A stretch of DNA of 6,504 nt from an uncultured Alphaproteobacteria bacterium (lineage in GTDB: Bacteria > Pseudomonadota > Alphaproteobacteria > Rickettsiales > UBA1997), in assembly GCA_903959715.1 (NCBI GenBank), contig CAJBXX010000094.1, forward strand, positions 1-6,504. The letters are read 5' to 3'. The notes below the pieces were generated by a model. That model saw only the letters and a list, made by a program, of their open reading frames with translations, was not told where the DNA came from and searched no databases. Shown piece after piece: positions 1 to 6,316 of the stretch. Within the stretch, counting starts at the first letter, position 1. The number at the start of each line of letters is the position of its first letter. The position numbers and the translations under genes are program-made.

Positions 1-38
1 ATTAATAATTTTTTAATTAAACTATAATATAAAATTCT

Positions 39-1355
39 ATGGAAATAGCAATAAAAAATGTCTTAGATGACAAGTTACGCAAGGATTTTCAATTGAATAT
101 TCCTTCACAATTAATCAATCAAAAAATTAACGAACATATCACTAAAATTCAGCCAGAATTTTCAATGGAAGGCTTTGTTAAAGGTCAAGTTCCAACCGAA
201 ACTATCAGAGAAAAGTACGGCAAATCAATCATGGCGGAGCAATCTGATATTTTGATTTCTGATGTTATTAATAAAATTGTTAATGATAACAAATACAAAA
301 TCGCTTCATATCCAAAAATTGAATTCAAAACATTTGAAGAAGGCAAAGATTTAAGTTTAGTTGCTTCATTTGAAATTTTTCCTTCAATGCCAGAAGTTGA
401 ATTGTCAAAAATCTCTTTAAACAAATATCAAGTTGAGTTTTCTGAAGAGGAGCTAGAAGAATTAGCAATTAAAACTTTGAAAGCTAAATTAAATTTTGTT
501 AAACAAGATTCAATTTATCTTGCGAATTATGGCGATATAGTTGTTATAAACTACAATGGCACAATAAGCGGTCAATCATTTGAAGGCGGAAACGGTTCTT
601 CTTTCGAGCTAGAATTGGGTTCAAAAACTTTCGTTGATAATTTTGAAGAGCAACTTATCGGCAAAATGACGGGCGAAAAAGTTAGCGTTAATGTCACTTT
701 TCCTGCTGATTATTTTAGACCAAATCTTGCTGGTAAAAATGCAAATTTTGCAGTTGAAATAGTTTCAATTTTAAAGCCTGAAAATCAACAATTGGACAAT
801 GATTTTATTCAAAATGCAACTGGATATAAAGACATTGAAGAGTTGAAAGACGCCGTTTTTGACCAAATGAATGTCAATTATTCGGCAACTTGCAGAGCCA
901 TTTTCAAAAAAGAATTATTTGATTATCTAGATTCTTTTTATAAAATTGAACTTCCTGTTGGTTTAGTTAATGAGCAAAGCAAATTTCTAAAAAACATGGT
1001 TGAAGATAAAGTTAGCAATCTTTCCGATGCTGATAAATTAAAAAGCTTAAAATTATCGCAAAGAATGGTGCGTTGTGGCTTAATTCTTGCTGATATTGCC
1101 AGTAAAAATGGTATTCAGGTTTCCAATGAAGATGTTGATAATGAAATTGCAAATATTATCAATCAATATCCTGATCAAGAAAAAGAAATCATGGAAAACT
1201 ACAAAAAAAATCCACAAGCTATTAAACAAATTCAAGGAACTATCCTTGAAGAAAAAACCGTCGATTTTATTTTGCAAAAAATAAGCTTAATTGAAATGAG
1301 AGTTTCATCAAAGCAAATTGACAGATTGTGGTTTGACATTTCCAACAATCAATAA
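39..1355 (+). CDS. tig: Trigger factor (ribosome-associated chaperone and peptidyl-prolyl isomerase)
   Basis: Trigger factor binds near the ribosomal exit tunnel and shields emerging chains in the cytoplasm. The 438-residue length is normal. Residues 1 to about 115 form the ribosome-binding domain, with the docking loop at 45-52 (GFVKGQVP) followed by a conserved IREKYG. Residues about 162-245 are the FKBP-like isomerase domain, recognisable by GDIVVINYNG, FEGG, LELGSKTFVDNFEEQLIG, TFPADY and LAGK. The rest is the helical chaperone body, ending with the YKKNPQAI...LEEKTVDFIL pattern I associate with alphaproteobacterial tig. The family docking signature is GFRxGxxP; here Arg is replaced by Val47. 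ATG 39 is the only sensible start, with no Shine-Dalgarno sequence before it. The gene is 20 nt upstream of psd and probably heads that operon. The usual clpP/clpX neighbours are not downstream. The family call is near certain. Confidence 0.97.
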   Translation: MEIAIKNVLDDKLRKDFQLNIPSQLINQKINEHITKIQPEFSMEGFVKGQVPTETIREKYGKSIMAEQSDILISDVINKIVNDNKYKIASYPKIEFKTFEEGKDLSLVASFEIFPSMPEVELSKISLNKYQVEFSEEELEELAIKTLKAKLNFVKQDSIYLANYGDIVVINYNGTISGQSFEGGNGSSFELELGSKTFVDNFEEQLIGKMTGEKVSVNVTFPADYFRPNLAGKNANFAVEIVSILKPENQQLDNDFIQNATGYKDIEELKDAVFDQMNVNYSATCRAIFKKELFDYLDSFYKIELPVGLVNEQSKFLKNMVEDKVSNLSDADKLKSLKLSQRMVRCGLILADIASKNGIQVSNEDVDNEIANIINQYPDQEKEIMENYKKNPQAIKQIQGTILEEKTVDFILQKISLIEMRVSSKQIDRLWFDISNNQ

Positions 1356-1375
1356 TTTAACTTTTTTAAAATATT

Positions 1376-2050
1376 ATGAACGATTTATTAGATGCACTAA
1401 AATTAGTTACTTTTCCAATTCACAAAGAAGGGTATAAATTTATATTTATATTTGCTATCGCTACGGCTATTTTAGCTTTATTGAGCAATTTTCTTGGTTT
1501 AATTGGTTTGGTCGCAACGCTTTGGTGCATCTTTTTCTTTCGCGATCCCGAAAGATTCGTTCCTCTAGAAGACAACGCCATCATTAGCCCCGCAGATGGC
1601 GTTGTTACTAGAGTTGAATATGGAGCCGAAGCTCCAGAAGAACTTGGTTATGGCAAAACAAAATTCAATAAAATTAGCATTTTTTTAAATGTTTTTAATG
1701 TTCATGTTAATCGCGTACCTTTGTCTGGTGAGGTTACAAAAATCATGTATCGCCCCGGAAAATTTTTAAGTGCTAACGCCGAAGATGCGAGTGTTGAGAA
1801 TGAAAGAAATTCGGTTGTTGTTAAAAATTCGAACGGAACTGAAATTATTTTCGTTCAAGTTGCTGGCTTGGTTGCTCGCAGAATTATCTCTGATTTAAAA
1901 GAAGGTCAAGAAGTTGTGGCGGGTCAAAGATATGGCATAATTCGTTTCGGCAGTAGGGCAGATTTATATTTTCCAGAAAATGTTGAAATTAAATCTTTAT
2001 TAGGGCAAACTATGGTTGGTGGCGAAACAATTATCGCAAAGATTAACTAA
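1376..2050 (+). CDS. psd: Phosphatidylserine decarboxylase proenzyme (short proteobacterial type)
   Basis: This pyruvoyl-dependent membrane enzyme converts phosphatidylserine to phosphatidylethanolamine, the last step of PE synthesis. The protein has 224 residues, typical of the short form. Residues about 21-55 are hydrophobic and fit one or two membrane segments, followed by FFRDPER (54-60). SPADG carries the likely catalytic Asp74, [11 protein letters not shown] the likely His110, and [11 protein letters not shown] contains the Gly192-Ser193 bond. By family knowledge that bond self-cleaves to give a large beta chain and a small alpha chain with an N-terminal pyruvoyl group; all triad residues are present, so the enzyme should be active. 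The partner gene pssA, often adjacent in relatives, is not in this window. There is no Shine-Dalgarno sequence; TTTTTTAAAA lies 4 nt before the ATG. It sits 20 nt after tig and 11 nt before pccB, probably in one transcript. Confidence 0.96.
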   Translation: MNDLLDALKLVTFPIHKEGYKFIFIFAIATAILALLSNFLGLIGLVATLWCIFFFRDPERFVPLEDNAIISPADGVVTRVEYGAEAPEELGYGKTKFNKISIFLNVFNVHVNRVPLSGEVTKIMYRPGKFLSANAEDASVENERNSVVVKNSNGTEIIFVQVAGLVARRIISDLKEGQEVVAGQRYGIIRFGSRADLYFPENVEIKSLLGQTMVGGETIIAKIN

Positions 2051-2061
2051 ATTTTTTAAAA

Positions 2062-3597
2062 ATGCGTTCCCTAAATATTGCAAAATTAGCTTCTAAACGA
2101 GAAGAGGCCCGCATTGGCGGTGGTCAAAAAAGAATTGATATCCAACATTCAAAAAATAAATTAACGGCTCGTGAAAGAATCGAAGTTTTACTTGATCCCG
2201 ATTCGTTTGAAGAATATGGTCTTTATGTCGAGCATCGTTGCTCGGATTTTGAAATGGAAGACAAAAAACATCCGGGAGACGGCGTCGTCACTGGTCAGGG
2301 CACGATTAACGGTCGTTTAGTTTTTGTTTATAGTCAAGATTTCACAGTGATGGGCGGATCGCTCGGCGAAGCTCACGCCAAAAAAATCTGCCACATGCTT
2401 GATAAAGCCATGCAGGTTGGTGCTTTAGTTATCGGAATCAATGATTCGGGTGGGGCTCGAATTCAAGAAGGCGTTGATTCGCTTGGTGGTTATGGTGAAA
2501 TTTTTCAACGCAATATTGATGCCAGCGGTGTCGTTCCGCAAATCTCCTTAATTATGGGGCCATGTGCCGGCGGTGCAGTCTATTCGCCAGCTCTCACCGA
2601 TTTTACCATCATGGTTGAAAACTCTTCTTACATGTTCGTAACTGGTCCCGATGTTGTTAAAACGGTTACTCACGAAACAGTTTCGCAAGAAGATTTAGGT
2701 GGTGCGTCGGTTCACGGTTATAAAAGTGGAGTTGCACATTTAACTTTCAAAAGCGACATTGAAGCACTCCTGCAAACCCGTCGTTTAATCAACTTTTTAC
2801 CACTTTCAAATAAATCTGAATTACCACAAATTCCTGTCGATGATAATTTTGATCGCGTTGATGTTTCGCTCAACACTTTAATTCCAGAAAATCCCAATCA
2901 ACCCTACGATATGTTAGAGTTGGTTGAAAAAATTCTTGACGAAGGCGATTTTTACGAAATTCAACCAAATTATGCCAAAAATATTATTATTGGTTTCGGC
3001 AGAATGGAAGGTCAAACCGTTGGGGTGGTTGCCAATCAGCCCATGCAATTAGCGGGTTGTCTCGATATCAAAGCCAGCGAAAAAGGGGCGAGATTCATTC
3101 GTTTTTGTGATGCTTTTAATATTCCACTTTTAACTTTCGTCGATGTCCCAGGATTTTTACCAGGAACCGATCAAGAGCATAATGGCATCATTAAGCACGG
3201 CGCCAAATTGCTTTACGCTTATGGCGAAGCCACAGTGCCAAAAATCACCGTTATCACTCGTAAAGCTTATGGCGGAGCCTATATCGTTATGAATTCAAAA
3301 CATTTGTCGGGAGATGTTAATTTTGCGTGGGCGAATGCCGAAATTGCGGTGATGGGGCCCGAAGGTGCGGTTGAAATTATTTTTCGTGAAGAAGCCAAAG
3401 ACCCAACTGCCAAAGCTTTAAAGGTGGCAGAATATCGTGAAAAATTTGCGTCGCCTTTTGTCGCTGCATCGCGAGGCTTTGTTGATGAAGTTATTCGTCC
3501 GCAAAACACCCGCAAAAGAATTTGCATGTCATTACAAATTTTGAAAAATAAAAAAGTTCAAAAACCTTGGAAAAAACACGATAATTTGCCTTTATAA
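2062..3597 (+). CDS. pccB: Propionyl-CoA carboxylase beta chain (carboxyltransferase subunit)
   Basis: This subunit transfers the carboxyl group from biotin to propionyl-CoA to make methylmalonyl-CoA, acting with a biotin carboxylase/carrier alpha chain (pccA) that is not in the window. The 511 residues hold two crotonase-like halves. The N half has SGGARIQEG (129-137) and [12 protein letters not shown] (167-178). The C half has [13 protein letters not shown] (360-372), AYGGAYIVM (402-410) and [16 protein letters not shown] (426-441). The glycine-rich segments form the oxyanion holes for acyl-CoA and carboxybiotin in this family. The terminal [15 protein letters not shown] closely resembles the end of mitochondrial PCC beta, which favours propionyl-CoA over acetyl-CoA or methylcrotonyl-CoA carboxylase. 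The start follows psd by 11 nt with TTTTTTAAAA directly before the ATG and no Shine-Dalgarno. The coding region looks visibly more GC-rich than tig, probably because the protein is so conserved. Confidence 0.96.
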   Translation: MRSLNIAKLASKREEARIGGGQKRIDIQHSKNKLTARERIEVLLDPDSFEEYGLYVEHRCSDFEMEDKKHPGDGVVTGQGTINGRLVFVYSQDFTVMGGSLGEAHAKKICHMLDKAMQVGALVIGINDSGGARIQEGVDSLGGYGEIFQRNIDASGVVPQISLIMGPCAGGAVYSPALTDFTIMVENSSYMFVTGPDVVKTVTHETVSQEDLGGASVHGYKSGVAHLTFKSDIEALLQTRRLINFLPLSNKSELPQIPVDDNFDRVDVSLNTLIPENPNQPYDMLELVEKILDEGDFYEIQPNYAKNIIIGFGRMEGQTVGVVANQPMQLAGCLDIKASEKGARFIRFCDAFNIPLLTFVDVPGFLPGTDQEHNGIIKHGAKLLYAYGEATVPKITVITRKAYGGAYIVMNSKHLSGDVNFAWANAEIAVMGPEGAVEIIFREEAKDPTAKALKVAEYREKFASPFVAASRGFVDEVIRPQNTRKRICMSLQILKNKKVQKPWKKHDNLPL

Positions 3598-3624
3598 ATT
3601 TTGTTAAAATAAAATCTTTTTAAA

Positions 3625-4437
3625 GTGTTTTTGCGTTATTTTTATATTTTGTTTTTATTGTTTTTTTTGCCACAAAAAGCCTTATCTCAAAATGTCGCAA
3701 AGCTCAGAAGCTTAAGCTCCGAACGCCCCAGTAAATCCGACAGTATTTACACTTTAAATCGTGGAAAATTTTTATTTGAAACAAGTTTTTTGAGTAAAAC
3801 CAAAATCCATAATTCTTCGCAAAAAATTTCCGCCACGAGCTTGTTTGATTTTAGCACTTTTCGTTATGGAATAAATGACCAAAACGAAATTCAAATTATT
3901 CAAAATCCGTTAATTTATAAAAAAATTTCTCAACAAAATTCTTCGCAAAAAATTGAGGGCAGGGGCGAAACTTTTTTGCGTTTTAAACATAATTTTTTAG
4001 GCAATGATGGCGGAAAATTTGGTTTTTCTTTAACACCTTTTGTCAAAATAATAAAATCATCACGAAGCGAGACTGGAAGCGATTTAAGAGGCGGTTTAAT
4101 CATGCCATTTCAAGTGAAAATTTTTGATGATTTAACTTTGGGCGGAATGTATCAATTGAATTATTATAAAACGCAAAATAATGTTAAAAATAGTCGCTAT
4201 TTTGCCATAATTAACGCTTATTATTTATCAAAGGATTTTACTAATAAAATTAGTTCTTACCTAGAGTTTTATTCTTTAAAAACTTTTGTTAATAAAAATA
4301 TGGTGCAAAATTATTTAGATTTCGGTGTGAATTATTTGCTTACGGATAATCTAAAACTCGATGTCGGCGCCAATTTCGGCGTTTCCAAAAAGGCCGATGA
4401 TTTAAATTATTTTTCGGGGGTGACTTATAGGTTTTAA
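3625..4437 (+). CDS. Probable outer-membrane beta-barrel protein, phenol-degradation MetA-like (PF13557-type) family
   Basis: The product is a 270-residue exported protein of unknown substrate. Residues 1-21 look like a signal peptide (short basic start, hydrophobic LFLLFFL, and an ALS cleavage site before Gln22). The mature part alternates polar and aromatic residues in strand-like blocks and ends in TYRF, the aromatic C-terminus typical of BAM-assembled barrels. Several blocks match my memory of PF13557 proteins, often labelled 'transporter': SERPSKSDSIYTLNRGKFLFE near the mature N-terminus, LGNDGGKFGFSLTPFVKI mid-protein, LRGGLIMPF, and the closing LKLDVGANFGVSKKADD. The start is GTG 3625 because it gives the full signal peptide; TTG 3631 is an alternative. 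TTTTTAAA lies directly before the GTG. The gap to pccB is only 27 nt, so it may be co-transcribed. The family assignment is from recall and moderately sure; a barrel of another family is the alternative. Confidence 0.72.
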   Translation: MFLRYFYILFLLFFLPQKALSQNVAKLRSLSSERPSKSDSIYTLNRGKFLFETSFLSKTKIHNSSQKISATSLFDFSTFRYGINDQNEIQIIQNPLIYKKISQQNSSQKIEGRGETFLRFKHNFLGNDGGKFGFSLTPFVKIIKSSRSETGSDLRGGLIMPFQVKIFDDLTLGGMYQLNYYKTQNNVKNSRYFAIINAYYLSKDFTNKISSYLEFYSLKTFVNKNMVQNYLDFGVNYLLTDNLKLDVGANFGVSKKADDLNYFSGVTYRF

Positions 4438-4438
4438 T

Positions 4439-4525
4439 TAAATTTGCTTTGCAAATTTAGCTTAATATCGAATCGCTCCGTCGCGAATGAATCGCGACAT
4501 ACGCGATGAGATTTGGGTTTTTTAG
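4439..4525 (+). repeat. Dispersed palindromic repeat, copy 1 (full length)
   Basis: The copy begins 1 nt after the barrel gene's stop codon. It opens with a perfect 9-bp hairpin, TAAATTTGC/GCAAATTTA (4439-4447 and 4451-4459, loop TTT). It then has a unique link (AATATCGAATCGCTCC) and nested palindromes: GTCGCGA/TCGCGAC around ATGAA, overlapping ATCGCG/CGCGAT around ACATA. It ends in a T/G-rich tail. The same parts in the same order recur at 6146-6234 and, without the 5' hairpin, at 4656-4702. One frame stays open from 4466 to TAG 4523-4525, with an internal ATG at 4487 giving MNRDIRDEIWVF. The first hairpin could also help end the upstream transcript but has no T run. Confidence 0.85.
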
Positions 4526-4606
4526 ATTTTCCTTGTTGATAAACGCTTCATCTTTTTCTTCAAAAAAGATTCGCGACTGGGATTGCTTCGCTTCGCTCAT
4601 TATCCC

Positions 4607-4655
4607 GTTCTTCGCTAAAAATAGCCGTTTAGGCTATTTTTTTAACGCGAAGAAC
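4607..4655 (+). terminator. Strong hairpin with T run, likely intrinsic (possibly bidirectional) terminator
   Basis: The inner stem AAAAATAGCC/GGCTATTTTT (4617-4626 and 4632-4641, loop GTTTA) is followed by T to 4643, making seven T residues at 4637-4643. The A run on the 5' side gives the same layout on the minus strand. A second, outer stem GTTCTTCGC/GCGAAGAAC (4607-4615 and 4647-4655) extends the palindrome to 49 nt. It separates the pccB/barrel transcript from fic. The outer stem is more than a plain terminator needs and may mean the hairpin belongs to the neighbouring repeat. Confidence 0.65.
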
Positions 4656-4702
4656 CTTCGTCGCGAATAAATCGCGACATACGCGATAAGTTTTGGTTTT
4701 AA
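4656..4702 (+). repeat. Dispersed palindromic repeat, copy 2 (lacks the 5' hairpin)
   Basis: This copy matches the 3' half of copies 1 and 3: GTCGCGA, a spacer (ATAAA here, ATGAA in the others), TCGCGAC, then ATACGCGATAAG and the TTTTGGTTTT tail. The 5' TAAATTTGC hairpin and link are absent; the outer arm of the 4607-4655 hairpin abuts it instead. The frame seen in the other copies is open here too and ends at TAA 4700-4702, but the internal ATG is ATA. Confidence 0.8.
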
Positions 4703-4854
4703 AAACAAAATTAAAATTAAATTTTTTCATGATAAAAATTTAACTTTGAAGCCTTGTAATTTTAGAATAAATATGAATAATTTATCCTTCGCCGAATGGT
4801 CTTTGATGGCTATCAAATAAGAGCTTACAAAAAATAATTTAAAGAAAATAAATC

Positions 4855-5460
4855 ATGGTTTTAGCAAATAAATTAAACATTCATAACCAGCTTGAACTAA
4901 ACAAAGCTGAGGAAAAAATCAGCAAACAAAAAGCTAAAAATTTTTTTGAAAATGGAGAAATTAATCGCATCGAAATTGGCACTTTTAAAGGTCTATCGCA
5001 AATTCACGCTTATTTGTTTGGCGACATTTATGATTTTGCCGGAAAATTACGCGATGTGAATATTGCCAAAGGTAATTTTCGTTTTGCGCCATTGATGTAT
5101 TTGCCACAATCTCTTGAAAACATTGATGCTATGCCACAAAATAATTTCGAACAAATTATTGAAAAATATGTGGAAATGAATATCGCTCACCCTTTCCGCG
5201 AAGGCAATGGCAGAGCTACAAGAATTTGGCTCGATCTGATTCTAAAAAAAGAACTCAAACAGGTAATTGATTGGAACGAAGTTGATAAAGCAGATTATCT
5301 TTTGTCAATGGAGCGAAGCGTTGTTAAAGATGTGGAAATAAAGCAACTTTTGCGAAGCGCTTTAACCGATAAAATTGATGACCGCGAATTGTTCATGAAG
5401 GGTATTGATATCAGCTATTTTTATGAAGGTTATAGTGAATTTAGAATTGAGGATTTGTAA
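4855..5460 (+). CDS. fic: Fic-domain protein adenylyltransferase, class III (NmFic-like)
   Basis: Fic enzymes move AMP from ATP onto a hydroxyl side chain of target proteins; the bacterial class III relative NmFic is reported to modify DNA gyrase. The 201-residue protein carries the core motif HPFREGNGRATR (112-123) with catalytic His112, phosphate-binding Glu116/Asn118/Gly119 and Arg120 and Arg123, preceded by IYDFAGKLR and KGNFRFAP (the flap region). Near the C-terminus SYFYEGY (187-193) matches the class III inhibitory motif SxxxEG, with Ser187 and Glu191 in the expected places and Tyr188 where NmFic auto-AMPylates. So it carries its own inhibitory helix and needs no separate antitoxin. 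The start ATG 4855 gives the MVLANKLNI N-terminus I recall for this subfamily; only a weak AAAG lies upstream. It stands alone after a terminator-like hairpin and before a broken RhuM gene. Its target here is unknown. Confidence 0.93.
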   Translation: MVLANKLNIHNQLELNKAEEKISKQKAKNFFENGEINRIEIGTFKGLSQIHAYLFGDIYDFAGKLRDVNIAKGNFRFAPLMYLPQSLENIDAMPQNNFEQIIEKYVEMNIAHPFREGNGRATRIWLDLILKKELKQVIDWNEVDKADYLLSMERSVVKDVEIKQLLRSALTDKIDDRELFMKGIDISYFYEGYSEFRIEDL

Positions 5461-5474
5461 AAAATCTAAAAATT

Positions 5475-5522
5475 ATCAAATTTAATGCGCACCATTTGAT
5501 TTATAAAAAAAATTCTATAAAT
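5475..5522 (+). promoter_or_regulatory. Tandem inverted repeats with a -10-like box upstream of the RhuM gene
   Basis: Two inverted repeats lie close together in the fic-rhuM gap: ATCAAAT/ATTTGAT (5475-5481 and 5494-5500, 12-nt spacer) and ATTTATA/TATAAAT (5499-5505 and 5516-5522). TATAAA at 5516-5521 could be a -10 box with TTTGAT (5495-5500) as a poorly spaced -35 (15 nt). The layout would fit an operator over a promoter, or a weak fic terminator. Short AT-rich inverted repeats arise often by chance here, so this is tentative. Confidence 0.3.
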
Positions 5523-5564
5523 TGTGCTTAAATTTTAAATCACCATTAACTTAAATCTGAATTT

Positions 5565-6169
5565 ATGACAAAAATAAAATTAAAAAAACTAATAAACCAA
5601 ACAAAATCAACCTTTCAAGCCAAGAAAATTCAATAGAAATTTATCAAACTAAAGATGGAGCAATTGAGTTTAATGCCGATATTAAAAATCAAAATATTTG
5701 GGCAAGTCAGGGGCAAATTGTTAATCTTTTTAAAATTGACCAATCAGTTGCCTCGAGACATATTAAAAATATTTTTAAAGACGGTGAAGTTGATAAAAGC
5801 AATATGCAAAAAATGCATATTGCAAATTCAGACAAACCCGTAGCTTTTTATTCTTTAGATGTAATTTTAGCGGTTGGTTATCGCACTAATTCAAAGACTG
5901 CAATTGAGTTTCGTAAATGGGCAACACAGAGGTTAAAAGATTATTTAATAAAAGGCTTTGCCGTCAATGAAAAACGCGTTAAGGAATATCAAGAAAATTT
6001 GATTGAACTACAAAAAACTATCAAATTAATTCAAGATTCGGTTGAATTAAAAGAACTCTCCACCTTAGAAAGTAAAGGCTTTTTAAGCATCATCACCAAT
6101 TACACTCAAAGTTTTATTTTATTAAATCAGTTTGATTCTGATTCGCTAAATTTGCTTACGCAAATTTAG
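5565..6169 (+). pseudogene. RhuM-family protein, frameshifted in a poly-A tract and cut short by a repeat
   Basis: The RhuM family is of unclear biochemistry, named from a Salmonella pathogenicity-island gene. Frame evidence: the family-like reading frame is open from 5561 but has no ATG before 5804. ATG 5565 lies in another frame and stops after 23 codons. Adding one A to the seven-A run at 5582-5588 joins them into a 201-residue protein beginning MTKIKLKKTNKPNK. In that restored protein, residues 25-140 show RhuM features: IEIYQTKDG, SVASRHIKNIFKDGEVD (65-78), FYSLDVILAVGYRTNS (95-110) and EFRKWATQRLKDYLIKGFAVNEKR (two blocks, 115-138). A helical stretch to about 190 follows. The last residues, LNLLTQI, and stop TAG 6167-6169 come from repeat copy 3. 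Known RhuM proteins are longer, many about 330 residues, and some I recall continue into a Fic domain. Without the fix, only an N-truncated ORF, 5804-6169, can be read. Family call is sure; loss of function is likely but not certain. Confidence 0.8.
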
Positions 6170-6234
6170 TAAAATATCGAATCGCTCCGTCGCGAATGAA
6201 TCGCGACATCCGCGATAAGTTTTGGTTTTTGTAA
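6146..6234 (+). repeat. Dispersed palindromic repeat, copy 3 (full length, overlaps the RhuM 3' end)
   Basis: This copy opens with a 10-bp perfect hairpin CTAAATTTGC/GCAAATTTAG (6146-6155 and 6160-6169, loop TTAC), whose right arm contains the RhuM stop codon. From AATATCGAATCG to CGCGAT it differs from copy 1 at a single base (CATCCG versus CATACG); the T/G-rich tail is more divergent. The shared frame runs from TAT 6175 to TAA 6232-6234 and reads MNRDIRDKFWFL from an internal ATG at 6196. Confidence 0.85.
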
Positions 6235-6250
6235 ATCTTACAACGCTTGC

Positions 6251-6275
6251 GGTGTCATAGCTCTCCCCTTGAGGG
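6251..6275 (+). repeat. Direct repeat unit, first copy (GGTGT...CTCTCCCCTTG.GGG)
   Basis: This 25-nt unit matches 6317-6341 at 21 of 25 positions. Both units begin GGTGT and share CTCTCCCCTTG followed by GGG. About 40 nt of A/T-rich sequence separates them. They look like two partial copies of the same C/T-rich intergenic element. Confidence 0.6.
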
Positions 6276-6316
6276 CTTACGAAACTAAACTTTACGAAAA
6301 TATTCGAAACAATTTC

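Larger units (their letters stand above)
4438..4854. other. Gene-free 417-nt intergenic stretch made of hairpins and repeats
   Basis: I see no credible gene here. The contents are repeat copy 1, an AT-rich inverted repeat ATCTTTTT/AAAAAGAT (4550-4557 and 4563-4570), a GGGAT/ATCCC pair (4579-4583 and 4602-4606) around a TTCGCTTCGCTC tract, the large hairpin at 4607-4655, repeat copy 2, and about 150 nt of A/T-rich sequence leading to fic. The fic promoter must lie in this last part if the hairpin terminates upstream transcription, but I find no convincing -35/-10 pair. Confidence 0.75.

Noticed and set aside
23..38. TATAAT at 23-28 as a tig promoter giving a leaderless mRNA
   Set aside because: The hexamer is perfect but no -35 fits at the window start, and such hexamers are common in sequence this AT-rich.
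1080..1284. Short ORFs on both strands inside tig (and similar ones at 185-424 and 3279-3527)
   Set aside because: They are shadows of strongly conserved genes in another frame.
4439..4702. CRISPR array from the recurring GTCGCGA units
   Set aside because: Only two units here, about 175 nt apart, with no regular spacers and no cas genes; they belong to a dispersed palindromic element.
4746..4774. TTGAAG with TAAATA or AAATAT as a fic promoter
   Set aside because: Spacing can be made 16-17 nt, but both boxes are poor and many equal pairs exist in this A/T-rich stretch.
4773..4820. 15-codon ORF (MNNLSFAEWSLMAIK) upstream of fic
   Set aside because: Too short, with no Shine-Dalgarno, family match or leader-peptide logic; it may be chance or a gene remnant.
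5655..5843. 62-codon + strand ORF overlapping the RhuM gene
   Set aside because: It is in another frame; the RhuM frame over the same bases has clear family motifs.
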